Assembly (NCBI GenBank): GCA_017577365.1
Contig: PKRJ01000036.1
Location: 1-36,879, forward strand
Source of the DNA: Gammaproteobacteria bacterium
Lineage (GTDB): Bacteria; Pseudomonadota; Gammaproteobacteria; Steroidobacterales; Rariloculaceae
DNA: 36,879 bases
Direction of reading: 5' to 3'
The position numbers and the translations under genes are program-made. Shown piece by piece: positions 8,175 to 15,688 of this stretch (position 1 is the stretch's first letter; each line of letters starts with the position of its first letter). The notes under the pieces were generated by a model. That model was not told the origin of the DNA and did no database searches. It saw only the letters and a program-made list of their open reading frames with translations.

Positions 8175-9872
8175 ATGAGCAAAATCCGCTTCAGCGGCGT
8201 CGCGGCGATCGTCATGACGCTCAGCGGCGCGGCTCTCGCGGGCCTGCTCGCCGCTGCCGCAAGCGGCCAGCCGCGCACGCCGCTCGGCGCCGACGCCGAA
8301 AGGGCGGCCGAGGCGATCGACGCGACGGACCTCGAGCGCATAGTGGCCGAGCTGTCGAGCGATCGCTACGAGGGACGTGCGCCGGGAACCCGCGGAGACG
8401 AGCTGACGCTGCGCTTCTTGGAGCAAGAGCTCGAGCGTCTCGGCTTCGAGCCCGGCATGCCCGACGGCAGCTGGCGACAGTCGTTCGATCTCGTCGGCAT
8501 CACGGCGTCTCATCCGGAGAAGTGGTCGTTCGCTCGCGGCGAGCGGCGCGTCGACCTTTCACAGGGTCGAGACTTCATTGCATCGAGCGGGGTTCAGCGC
8601 GAGCGTGCCGCGATCGACGCTGCCGAGGTCGTGTTCGTCGGCTACGGCATCGTCGCGCCCGAGCACGAGTGGAACGATTTCAAGGATGCGGATCTTCGAG
8701 GCAAGGTCCTGCTGATGCTCAACAACGATCCGGATTGGGATCCGGAGCTGTTCGCGGGACCCGCGCGCCTCTACTACGGCCGGTGGACGTACAAATACGA
8801 AAGCGCGGCGCGACAGGGCGCCGCCGGGGCGATCATCGTTCATACGACGCCGTCGGCCGGGTATCCGTGGGAAGTCGTGCAAAGCTCTTGGACGGGCACG
8901 CAATACGAGCTGCCGGCGGTCGGCGAGCCGCGCGTCGAGATCGAAGCCTGGGTGACCGAGGCCGCGGCTCGGCGGCTCGTCGCCGCGGCGGGCTACGACC
9001 TCGACGCCCTCGTCGAGCGCGCGAGGCGCCGGGATTTCGAGCCGATCCCGCTCGGCTTGACGACGTCGATCGCTCTCGAGAACGAGCTCGAGCGCACGTC
9101 GACGGCGAACGTGCTCGGCGTGCTGCGCGGGAGCGATCCGGTGCTCGCAGACGAGCTCGTGATCTATACCGCGCACCACGATCACCTCGGCAAGGCGGCG
9201 GACGCCTCGGGAGATACCGTCTTCAACGGCGCGCGAGACAACGCGAGCGGCGTCGCGATGGTCCTCGAGATCGGCGAAGCGTTCGCCGCGCTGCCCGCGC
9301 CCCCGCGGCGCTCGATCATGCTGCTCTTCGCAGGAGCCGAGGAGCAGGGGCTCTTCGGCTCCGCGCATTTCGCGCGGCATCCGACCGTTCCGCCCGGCCG
9401 CATCGCCGCCAATTTGAATTACGACAGCGGAAACATCTGGGGTGCGACGAAGGACATCACCTTCGTCGGGCTCGGCAAGTCCACCCTCGACGAGGTCGCG
9501 GCGCAGGTGGCGGAGCACGAGGGACGCGTCGTCAAGCCCGATCCGGACGTCGATCAGGGTTACTACTACAGATCGGATCAGTTCAACTTCGCGAAAATCG
9601 GCGTTCCGGCATTCTACTTCCGCACGGGGACCGAGTTCATCGGCCGGCCCGAAGGGTGGGGCCGAGCGCGAATCGACGAGTACAACGAGAACCATTATCA
9701 CCGGACGAGCGACGAGCTGACCCCGGACTGGAGTTTCGACGGCATGGTCGAGGATGCCCGTTTCGGTTTCTTGGCCGGGCTGATCGTCGCGAACGGCGAC
9801 GAGATGCCGAGGTGGTGTTCGGGGGACGAGTTCGAAGCGGCGCGTCGGCAGGCGATCGAAGCGCTGCGCTGA
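8175..9872 (+). CDS. Secreted M28 family zinc metallopeptidase
   Basis: A 565-residue exported aminopeptidase-like protein. The N-terminus (MSKIRFSGVAAIVMTLSGAA... ending in AAAASGQ) is a Sec signal peptide. A protease-associated (PA)-like insert follows, around VVFVGYGIVAPE to EVVQSSWTG. The M28 catalytic domain shows the co-catalytic zinc motifs: YTAHHDHLG (His), NGARDNASGVAMVLE (bridging Asp), LLFAGAEEQGLFGS (catalytic Glu and ligand Glu), LNYDSGNIW (Asp), and the C-terminal ENHYHRTSDEL (His). The ATG at 8175 follows GGAG at 8163-8166. The open frame reaches far back into the kinase gene, but that part is its shadow. The substrate is probably periplasmic peptides; specificity is not predictable. 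Confidence 0.92.
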   Translation: MSKIRFSGVAAIVMTLSGAALAGLLAAAASGQPRTPLGADAERAAEAIDATDLERIVAELSSDRYEGRAPGTRGDELTLRFLEQELERLGFEPGMPDGSWRQSFDLVGITASHPEKWSFARGERRVDLSQGRDFIASSGVQRERAAIDAAEVVFVGYGIVAPEHEWNDFKDADLRGKVLLMLNNDPDWDPELFAGPARLYYGRWTYKYESAARQGAAGAIIVHTTPSAGYPWEVVQSSWTGTQYELPAVGEPRVEIEAWVTEAAARRLVAAAGYDLDALVERARRRDFEPIPLGLTTSIALENELERTSTANVLGVLRGSDPVLADELVIYTAHHDHLGKAADASGDTVFNGARDNASGVAMVLEIGEAFAALPAPPRRSIMLLFAGAEEQGLFGSAHFARHPTVPPGRIAANLNYDSGNIWGATKDITFVGLGKSTLDEVAAQVAEHEGRVVKPDPDVDQGYYYRSDQFNFAKIGVPAFYFRTGTEFIGRPEGWGRARIDEYNENHYHRTSDELTPDWSFDGMVEDARFGFLAGLIVANGDEMPRWCSGDEFEAARRQAIEALR

Positions 9873-9878
9873 CCCGTT

Positions 9879-10148
9879 CTAGCCCTCGTGGCACTCGTAG
9901 ATCACGGGAATCGAGTGCTCGCGGGCGAACGCTTCGGCGATGAATACCGCGTCTTCCTTGCTCATCGGCTCCCTGTCGATGATCGTGCGGCACTCCCACC
10001 CCGATCGGCCCGAATCGGCCGGCCGATAGTGGAAGTGCTCGAGCGTGACGATACGCTCGGCGGAGGCCGGCGACGGAGCGGTGAAGAGCCGAAGAAAGTT
10101 GGGTTCGGTATACGTTTCGGTATGACGAAGCTCGGGCTCGCGTCTCAT
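9879..10148 (-). CDS. Small hypothetical protein, 89 residues
   Basis: I do not recognise this family. The product is soluble and charged, without a signal peptide or membrane segment. It ends in a well-formed alpha/beta stretch (GWECRTIIDREPMSKEDA, then EAFAREHSIPVIYECHEG), which looks protein-like rather than a GC-rich shadow. It is convergent with the peptidase gene, only 6 bp away, and divergent from the EAL gene. No ribosome-binding site is evident before the ATG at 10146-10148, so a later start is possible. Confidence 0.6.
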   Translation of the reverse strand: MRREPELRHTETYTEPNFLRLFTAPSPASAERIVTLEHFHYRPADSGRSGWECRTIIDREPMSKEDAVFIAEAFAREHSIPVIYECHEG

Positions 10149-10288
10149 AACACCATGCGCAGTTCGCCGAGCGGGAACTATGCACGCCTTCGCGGGCCAC
10201 GGCCGTGACCCCTCTCACAGCCGACAGGGCCCGATGATGATGAAATCGCACGTCCGGTGCCTTTCGGGCCGCGAGCGGATCTTCGACG

Positions 10289-11596
10289 ATGTCAGAGCTG
10301 CGCCACGGGCAGGCGAGTACGCGCTTCATCGAACGGTGCCTGCGCCAGTCGCCCGGGCGCCTGACCGGGCTGCTGCTGGGGCAGCTCGACGCGTTCAACC
10401 GCCTCGCCGCGACCTTCGGCGCCGACGTCTCGGCGCGCTTCTGCAGCGGGTACGTCGAGGGGCTGCGCCGCGTTCTCCCTCCGGGCGCGTCGATCATTCG
10501 CCTCGGCAATCGACGATTCATCGCGCTGCTTCCGGCCGATACGATCGGGGCGATCATGGACGCCGCCGCGCAACTCGTCGAGGACGAGCGGGCGCACGTG
10601 AAGATCGACGAAGACGAGTTCGTCGTCGATCTGACGCTCGGCGTCGCCGTGTATCCGACGCATGCCGAGGACGCCGAGCGCCTCGTTCGGCGTGCCGAGC
10701 TCGCATTGACCGAAGCGCGCGAGAGCGAGGTGCCGATCGGAATGTACACCCCTGATTCGACCCGGCGGCAGGCCGCGCTGTGGAAGCTCGAGAGCGATCT
10801 CGAGCGCGCAATCCAGCACCGCGACATCGAGGTTCACTTTCAACCCAAGATCGAGCTCGCCGATTTTCGAGTCCGCGGGTTCGAAGCGCTCGCGCGCTGG
10901 CGCACCCGTTCGGGGGCGTTCGTCTCGCCGGAAATGTTCGTGCCGCTCGCGGAGCGCTGCGGAGCGATCGTCCCGTTGACGTGGCTCGTCTTCGAGCGGG
11001 TGCGCGAAAGCCTGTCGGCGTGGGCCGGCCACGAGGGCTCGCTGACCCTCGCCGTCAACGTCGCTCCGCACGCGCTGAAACATCCCCTGTTCTTCGACCG
11101 CCTCGGCACGCTGCACGACGAGCTGCGCGCGGCGGGTATCGGTCTCACCGTCGAGCTGACGGAGGAGAGCCTCGTCTGCGCCGATGCCGCATCCAAGGCC
11201 TGTCTCGAGCGCGTGCGCAAGCTCGGCGTCGGGCTGTCGATCGACGATTTCGGGCGGGGCTACTCGTCGCTCGCTTATCTCAAGGAGATCCCCGCGACCG
11301 AGGTGAAGATCGACCGGCGCTTCGTCTCCACCGCGGCCATCGACGAGAAGGATCGGCAAGTCGTGCGCGTCATCGTCGAGCTGGCTCGCGCGTTCGGCAT
11401 GAGCGCGGTCGCCGAGGGCGTCGACAGCGACGCTGCGCTGCGCGCGGTCGCGTCGCTCGGCTGCGATACGGCGCAAGGTTTCTTCATCGCGCGCTCGATG
11501 CGCGCGGATCTCGCCGCACGGTGGCTGCGCGGCCCGTCATGCGAGGCCATCCGCGTCGCTGCGAGCGCCGGCGCCGAGCAGCCCGCGTCCGTCTGA
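10289..11596 (+). CDS. Cyclic-di-GMP phosphodiesterase: degenerate GGDEF plus EAL domain
   Basis: A 435-residue cytoplasmic protein. Residues about 1-160 have a GGDEF-like fold, but the signature is replaced by RLGNRRF (about 71-77), so diguanylate cyclase activity is not expected. The EAL domain (about 165-415) is intact: E199 in GFEALARW, N257 in LAVNVAP, E289 in VELTEE, D319/D320 in IDDFGRGYSSL, K340 in VKIDRRF, E376 in VAEGV and Q396 in AQGFFI. These are the metal and c-di-GMP ligands expected of an active hydrolase producing pGpG. There is no sensory or membrane domain. The Shine-Dalgarno sequence is weak. The degenerate N-terminal half may act as a regulatory domain. Confidence 0.92.
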   Translation: MSELRHGQASTRFIERCLRQSPGRLTGLLLGQLDAFNRLAATFGADVSARFCSGYVEGLRRVLPPGASIIRLGNRRFIALLPADTIGAIMDAAAQLVEDERAHVKIDEDEFVVDLTLGVAVYPTHAEDAERLVRRAELALTEARESEVPIGMYTPDSTRRQAALWKLESDLERAIQHRDIEVHFQPKIELADFRVRGFEALARWRTRSGAFVSPEMFVPLAERCGAIVPLTWLVFERVRESLSAWAGHEGSLTLAVNVAPHALKHPLFFDRLGTLHDELRAAGIGLTVELTEESLVCADAASKACLERVRKLGVGLSIDDFGRGYSSLAYLKEIPATEVKIDRRFVSTAAIDEKDRQVVRVIVELARAFGMSAVAEGVDSDAALRAVASLGCDTAQGFFIARSMRADLAARWLRGPSCEAIRVAASAGAEQPASV

Positions 11597-11625
11597 TCCC
11601 GCGCGCGTACGGCACGGACCAGTCG

Positions 11626-11665
11626 GGCGGGCTAGAATGGGCGGCCATTCACTCTAACGCCCGCC
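11626..11665 (+). other. Inverted-repeat hairpin just upstream of the Kdo operon
   Basis: GGCGGGC (11626-11632) pairs perfectly with GCCCGCC (11659-11665). Inside it, TAGA (11633-11636) pairs with TCTA (11653-11656) and ATGG (11637-11640) with CCAT (11645-11648) around a GCGG loop. It ends 16 bases before the waaA ATG and is not followed by a T tract. It could be a leader structure hiding the start region. Alternatively the TAGAAT at 11633-11638 could be a -10 box, in which case the hairpin would not form in the mRNA. Confidence 0.4.
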
Positions 11666-11681
11666 AATTCCGACGCTTCCG

Positions 11682-13037
11682 ATGCGCTTCCTCCTCGATA
11701 TCGCCTATTCGCTGGGACTCGCGGTCGCATCGCCGTGGCTCGTGTACCGCTTGGTGCGAAGCGGCGGCTGGCGCGACCTGCCGGCGAGGTTCGGCGCCGG
11801 GCTCGGGGAGCCTATCGAGGGATCGATCTGGCTGCACGGCTCGTCGGCTGGCGAGGTCTCGTTGCTTCGACCGCTCGTGGAGCGGCTCGAGCGCGAGCGC
11901 CCGGGCGTGCCGCTCGTGATCTCGGCTTACACGGCGACCGGGCTTGCCGCGGCGAGGAAGGCGTTCTCCCGCCACCGCGTGATCCTCTTTCCGTTCGATC
12001 TATCGTTCGTCGTGCGGCGCTTCATGAGTCGCCTCGACCCTCGGCTCATAGTGATCGTCGAGTCGGAGTACTGGCCGAATTTCTTGCTCGAAGCCCAGCG
12101 GCGCGGCGTGCCGGTGGCCGTGCTCAACGGCAAGATTTCGCCGCGTTCCTATCGCGCGTATCGCCGAAGCGTCGTCGTGCCGCGCGTGCTGCGCGGGCTC
12201 GGGCTGATCGCGGTGCAGAGCGACGAGCACGCGGAGCGATTGCGCCGACTCGGCGTCGCGGACGCACGTATCCACGTGACCGGCAACATGAAATACGATC
12301 TCGCGGGCTCCGGCGAAGGCGCCGCGGCGCGCCGCGAGGTGCGGCGGACGCTGCGGTACGGCGACGACTGCCTCGTCGTGATCGGCGGCAGCCTGCATCC
12401 CGGCGAGCACGAGGCGCTGATCGACGCGTTCGTCGGCGCTCGCGGGAGTCGGAACGCCGCGCTCATCCTCGTGCCTCGCTATCCCGCCGATGCCGAGAGC
12501 GTGGCCGCACGCGTCAGGGCGGCGGGATTCGCGGCCGTGCGCAAGACCGAGATCGATGCGGGTCGGGCCGAGCCGCCCGGAGCGCAAGGTGTGCTCGTCG
12601 TCGATACGATCGGCGAGCTCGGCCGATTGTATGCCGCGGCGGATGTCGCGTTCGTCGGCGGCAGCCTCCACTTTCGAGGCACCAACAAGGGGGGTCACAA
12701 TCTAATGGAGCCCGCGATACTCGGTGTCCCCGTGCTGTTCGGGCCTTACAATTTCAGCTTCAAGGAGACGGTCGAGGACCTGCTCGCACGCGATGCCGGC
12801 ATTCTGGTTCGCGATAGCAAGGAGCTCGAGCACGCGCTCGAAGCGCTGCTCGCCGACGAGGAGCTGCGCCGCGCTATCGGCGAGCGCGCCCGGCAGGTCG
12901 TGCTGCACGGGCAGGGCGCGACGGCGCGCAACTTCGCTTTGCTGACTCGCGTGCTCGCCGGTACCGGCGCGAGCTTGCAGGCCCAAGCCTTTGAACGCAC
13001 AATGCCGCGAGCTGGCGGCCACCTGGATTCTCGATGA
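11682..13037 (+). CDS. waaA: 3-deoxy-D-manno-octulosonic acid (Kdo) transferase, paralogue 1
   Basis: A 451-residue GT30 glycosyltransferase that transfers Kdo from CMP-Kdo to the lipid A precursor at the cytoplasmic face of the inner membrane. The N-terminal helix (FLLDIAYSLGLAVASPWLVYRLV) is the membrane anchor. General base E58 lies in HGSSAGEVS. Other family marks are VIVESEYWPNFL, VTGNMKYDL, VVDTIGELGRLY, FVGGSL and GGHNLMEPAILGVPVLFGP. It differs from the second WaaA at 15685: LVPRYPAD replaces the usual PRHPER, and GTNKGGHN precedes the Kdo/CMP-site segment. It heads the operon, and its TGA overlaps the kdsA ATG by 4 bp. It may add a different Kdo residue or use a different acceptor. 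Confidence 0.9.
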   Translation: MRFLLDIAYSLGLAVASPWLVYRLVRSGGWRDLPARFGAGLGEPIEGSIWLHGSSAGEVSLLRPLVERLERERPGVPLVISAYTATGLAAARKAFSRHRVILFPFDLSFVVRRFMSRLDPRLIVIVESEYWPNFLLEAQRRGVPVAVLNGKISPRSYRAYRRSVVVPRVLRGLGLIAVQSDEHAERLRRLGVADARIHVTGNMKYDLAGSGEGAAARREVRRTLRYGDDCLVVIGGSLHPGEHEALIDAFVGARGSRNAALILVPRYPADAESVAARVRAAGFAAVRKTEIDAGRAEPPGAQGVLVVDTIGELGRLYAAADVAFVGGSLHFRGTNKGGHNLMEPAILGVPVLFGPYNFSFKETVEDLLARDAGILVRDSKELEHALEALLADEELRRAIGERARQVVLHGQGATARNFALLTRVLAGTGASLQAQAFERTMPRAGGHLDSR

Positions 13038-13876
13038 GCAAAAAGCACGTAAGAGTCGGCAATATCGACTGCGGGTCCGATCGACTTTTCCTGATCTGCG
13101 GACCTTGCGTCATCGAAGCCGAGCCGCTGATGATGCGCACCGCCGAGCGACTGAAAGGGATCGCCGAGGATCTCGGCGTGCCGTTGATCTTCAAGTCGTC
13201 TTTCCAGAAGGACAACCGCAGCTCGCTCGACTACTACCAGGGTCCGGGCCTCGAGGAAGGGCTGAAGCTGCTCGAGAAGATCAAGCGGGAGTTCGAGCTG
13301 CCGATCCTGACCGACATCCACTACCCGTCGCAGGCCGCGCCTGCCGCCGAGGTCGTCGATGTCCTGCAGATCCCTGCGTATCTCTGCATGCAGACCGAGC
13401 TCGTCGTGGCGGCCGCGAAGACCGGGGCCGTGATCAACATCAAGCACGGTCAGTTCATCGCGCCGGACAACATGGACAAGCCGGTGCGCAAGATCGAGGC
13501 CTCGGGGAACGACAAGATCATTCTGACCGAGCGAGGCTATACGTTCGGCTATAACGATCTCGTCGTGGATCCGCGCAGCTTCTATCTGCTCGCTCAGCCC
13601 GGCTATCCGGTCGTTTTCGATATCACGCACACGATCCGCAAGTACGGCATCCCGAGCAAGGATCCGCGCGGCGGCACGCGGCAGTACCTGTCGGTCATCG
13701 CGCGCGCGGGCGTTGCGGCGGGCGTGGACGGATTGTTCATCGAGGCGCATCCGAATCCGCCGGAGGCGCTCTGCGACGCCGCCAGCCAGTACGAGCTCGA
13801 CAAGCTCGCGGATTTCGTCAAGCCCTTGCTCGAGATCCACGATCTCGTTCGCCCGCACGTGTCACACGCGCATTGA
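13034..13876 (+). CDS. kdsA: 3-deoxy-D-manno-octulosonate-8-phosphate synthase KdsA
   Basis: KdsA condenses phosphoenolpyruvate with D-arabinose 5-phosphate to give Kdo 8-phosphate in the cytoplasm. The 280-residue product has the Kdo8P-type motif KDNRSS, where DAHP synthases have KPRTS. It also has YQGPGLEEGLKLL, ILTDIH, VINIKHGQF with the PEP-site lysine, FDITHTIR and LFIEAHPNP. The N-terminal CGPCVIEAE places Cys25 where the E. coli enzyme has Asn26. That is the mark of the metal-dependent class, as in Aquifex aeolicus. It overlaps waaA by 4 bp and is followed after 8 bp by the transaldolase/CBS gene, which suggests that gene feeds it a substrate. Confidence 0.95.
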   Translation: MSKKHVRVGNIDCGSDRLFLICGPCVIEAEPLMMRTAERLKGIAEDLGVPLIFKSSFQKDNRSSLDYYQGPGLEEGLKLLEKIKREFELPILTDIHYPSQAAPAAEVVDVLQIPAYLCMQTELVVAAAKTGAVINIKHGQFIAPDNMDKPVRKIEASGNDKIILTERGYTFGYNDLVVDPRSFYLLAQPGYPVVFDITHTIRKYGIPSKDPRGGTRQYLSVIARAGVAAGVDGLFIEAHPNPPEALCDAASQYELDKLADFVKPLLEIHDLVRPHVSHAH

Positions 13877-13884
13877 GTAGCTAG

Positions 13885-14919
13885 ATGGATCTTTATCTCG
13901 ACTCGGTTGATTTCAAGGAAATCGAGGCCGCGTTCGATTTCGGCTTCGTGAAGGGTCTGACCACGACGCCGACGTTCATGCATCGGCACGGGATCACGGA
14001 TATCGACGGCGCGATCGTGAGGCTGTCGAAGATGGTCCCGGAGCTTCAGGTCGAGGCGCTCGGCGATACGCCGGACGCGATCGTCGCCGAGGCGGAGCGG
14101 ATTCTTTCGCTCGGGCTCGAGCGCGAGCCGGTGTTCAAGGTGCCGATCTCGAACGCGGGCGTGAAGGCCTGCAAGCGCCTGACCGACCGCGGCCATCGCG
14201 TCAACGTCCATCTCATTTACACGCTGAACCAGGCCTACATGGCGATGGAGGCGGGCGCCGCTTTCGTCTGCCCGCTCGCCGGCCGCATGCAGGACCAGGG
14301 GCACGACGCGATTCAGCTCTTCGAGCAGCTCGTCGAGGTCGTCGAGGTCCACGGCTACGACACGAAAGTGATGTTCTCCTCGGTGCGGCACGCGGAGCAC
14401 GTGCGGCAGGCGCTGCTCGCCGGCGTGCACGTCTGCACGGTGCCGTTCGCCGTTCTGCAGCGCCTGTGCGACAACACGCTGACGGACGTCGGCGCCGCCC
14501 AGTTCCGCGAGCACACGCAGCTCATGACCTTGAGGGTCAAGGATCTGATCCGGGAAGAGAACCCGGTCTGCCGTGCGACGGATACGCTGACGACGGCGAT
14601 GGTCGGCATGACGGAATCGCGGCTCGGCGCGGTCACGGTCGTCGACGATTCCGGCGCGGTGATCGGCGTCTTCACCGACGGCGACCTGCGGCGCCGGCTG
14701 CAGAAGGACGGCCGCGCGATCCTGGATCAGACGCTCGGCGAGATCGGCTTCACGAAGAATCCGATCACGATCGGCAAAGAAGCCGTGCTGAACGAAGCGG
14801 TCAAGCTCTTCAAGGAATTCCAGGTCGACAGCATCATCGTCGTCGACGGCGAGCGGCCCGCCGGCATTCTCGATATCCAGGATCTCGTGCGCCTCGGTTT
14901 GCTCGGTCCGCAGCGCTAG
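13885..14919 (+). CDS. Transaldolase/FSA-like aldolase fused to a KdsD-type CBS domain pair
   Basis: A 344-residue two-part protein. Residues about 1-212 form a small class I transaldolase barrel of fructose-6-phosphate aldolase (FSA) type. D6 (LYLDS) and the Schiff-base lysine K85 (PVFKVPIS) fall at the same positions as in E. coli FSA, and E57, R134 and the SSVR serines are also present. By eye, FSA's N28 is T28 here (LTTTPT), T109 becomes histidine (VNVHLIY) and Y131 becomes leucine (CPLAGR). Residues about 216-340 are a CBS pair resembling the C-terminus of KdsD/KpsF: LRVKDLI, VIGVFTDGDLRRRL, ILDIQDLVRLGLL. In KdsD the SIS isomerase domain takes the barrel's place. Sitting between kdsA and the phosphatase gene, it may supply arabinose 5-phosphate (inference). 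Confidence 0.88.
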   Translation: MDLYLDSVDFKEIEAAFDFGFVKGLTTTPTFMHRHGITDIDGAIVRLSKMVPELQVEALGDTPDAIVAEAERILSLGLEREPVFKVPISNAGVKACKRLTDRGHRVNVHLIYTLNQAYMAMEAGAAFVCPLAGRMQDQGHDAIQLFEQLVEVVEVHGYDTKVMFSSVRHAEHVRQALLAGVHVCTVPFAVLQRLCDNTLTDVGAAQFREHTQLMTLRVKDLIREENPVCRATDTLTTAMVGMTESRLGAVTVVDDSGAVIGVFTDGDLRRRLQKDGRAILDQTLGEIGFTKNPITIGKEAVLNEAVKLFKEFQVDSIIVVDGERPAGILDIQDLVRLGLLGPQR

Positions 14920-14989
14920 AGGACCCGTGGACCGGGCGCCCGGGCTCGCCCGCGAGCGGGGAAAGCGCCGTGTCGATTTGAGACTCGAG

Positions 14990-15688
14990 ATGGGCCCGCA
15001 TTCGGCATCGTTGACCGATATCGCGGCCGCGTTCGCGGCGCTCGGCGGCGTTTTCGTCGCGCCAGTCGAGCGCCTCGCCGAGCGAGCGGCGGCATGCCGC
15101 GGGCTCGTTCTCGACTGGGACGGCGTCTTCAACGCGGGCGTCAAGGACTCGAACGGCGAGAGCCCGTTCAGCGAGGCGGACTCGATGGGGCTCAATCTGC
15201 TCCGCTTCGCGATGTGGCGCGCTCACGGACGTCTGCCGATCACGGCGATCATCACCGGAGAAGAGAACCCCGCGGTGCGACGCTTCGCGACGCGCGAGCA
15301 CCTCGACGTCGTGTACACCGGCGTGAGGAACAAGGTCGCGGCGCTCGAACGGCTCTGCGCGACGCACGGCGTCGAGCCGGAACGGCTCGCGGCGGTCTTC
15401 GATGACGTCAACGACTTGGGCGTCGCCGCGCGCTGCGGCGTCCGGCTGCTCGTGCGGCGGGACTCGAGCCCTCTGCTTCGCGAGCATGCCGTTCGCCGCG
15501 GCATCGTCGACTACGTGACCGGCGCGCCGTCCGGCGCGAACGCGGTCAGGGAAGCGGCCGAGCTGATGCTCGGCCTCACCGGGAGCTTCGACGCCGCGGC
15601 CGCGCTGCGCGCGTCTTGGGACCCCGAGTACGTTCGCTATTTCGAGGCCCGCCAGGCGGTCGAGACCCGTTTCGAGAAGGCGCCGTGA
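14990..15688 (+). CDS. KdsC-like HAD phosphatase (putative Kdo 8-phosphate phosphatase)
   Basis: A 232-residue HAD hydrolase, probably removing the phosphate from Kdo 8-phosphate after KdsA. The DxD nucleophile motif is LVLDWDGVFNAG. The KdsC-like pattern continues with FSEADSMGLNLL, ITGEENPAVRRFA, GVRNKVAALERL and VFDDVNDLGVAARCG (acidic metal site). It is longer than E. coli KdsC (about 188 residues), with an extra N-terminal helix region and a C-terminal tail (SWDPEYVRYFEARQAVETRF). I prefer the ATG at 14990. A GTG at 14927 is also possible: it lies 7 bp after the upstream stop and follows AGAGGA. The stop overlaps the GTG of the next waaA. Confidence 0.82.
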   Translation: MGPHSASLTDIAAAFAALGGVFVAPVERLAERAAACRGLVLDWDGVFNAGVKDSNGESPFSEADSMGLNLLRFAMWRAHGRLPITAIITGEENPAVRRFATREHLDVVYTGVRNKVAALERLCATHGVEPERLAAVFDDVNDLGVAARCGVRLLVRRDSSPLLREHAVRRGIVDYVTGAPSGANAVREAAELMLGLTGSFDAAAALRASWDPEYVRYFEARQAVETRFEKAP

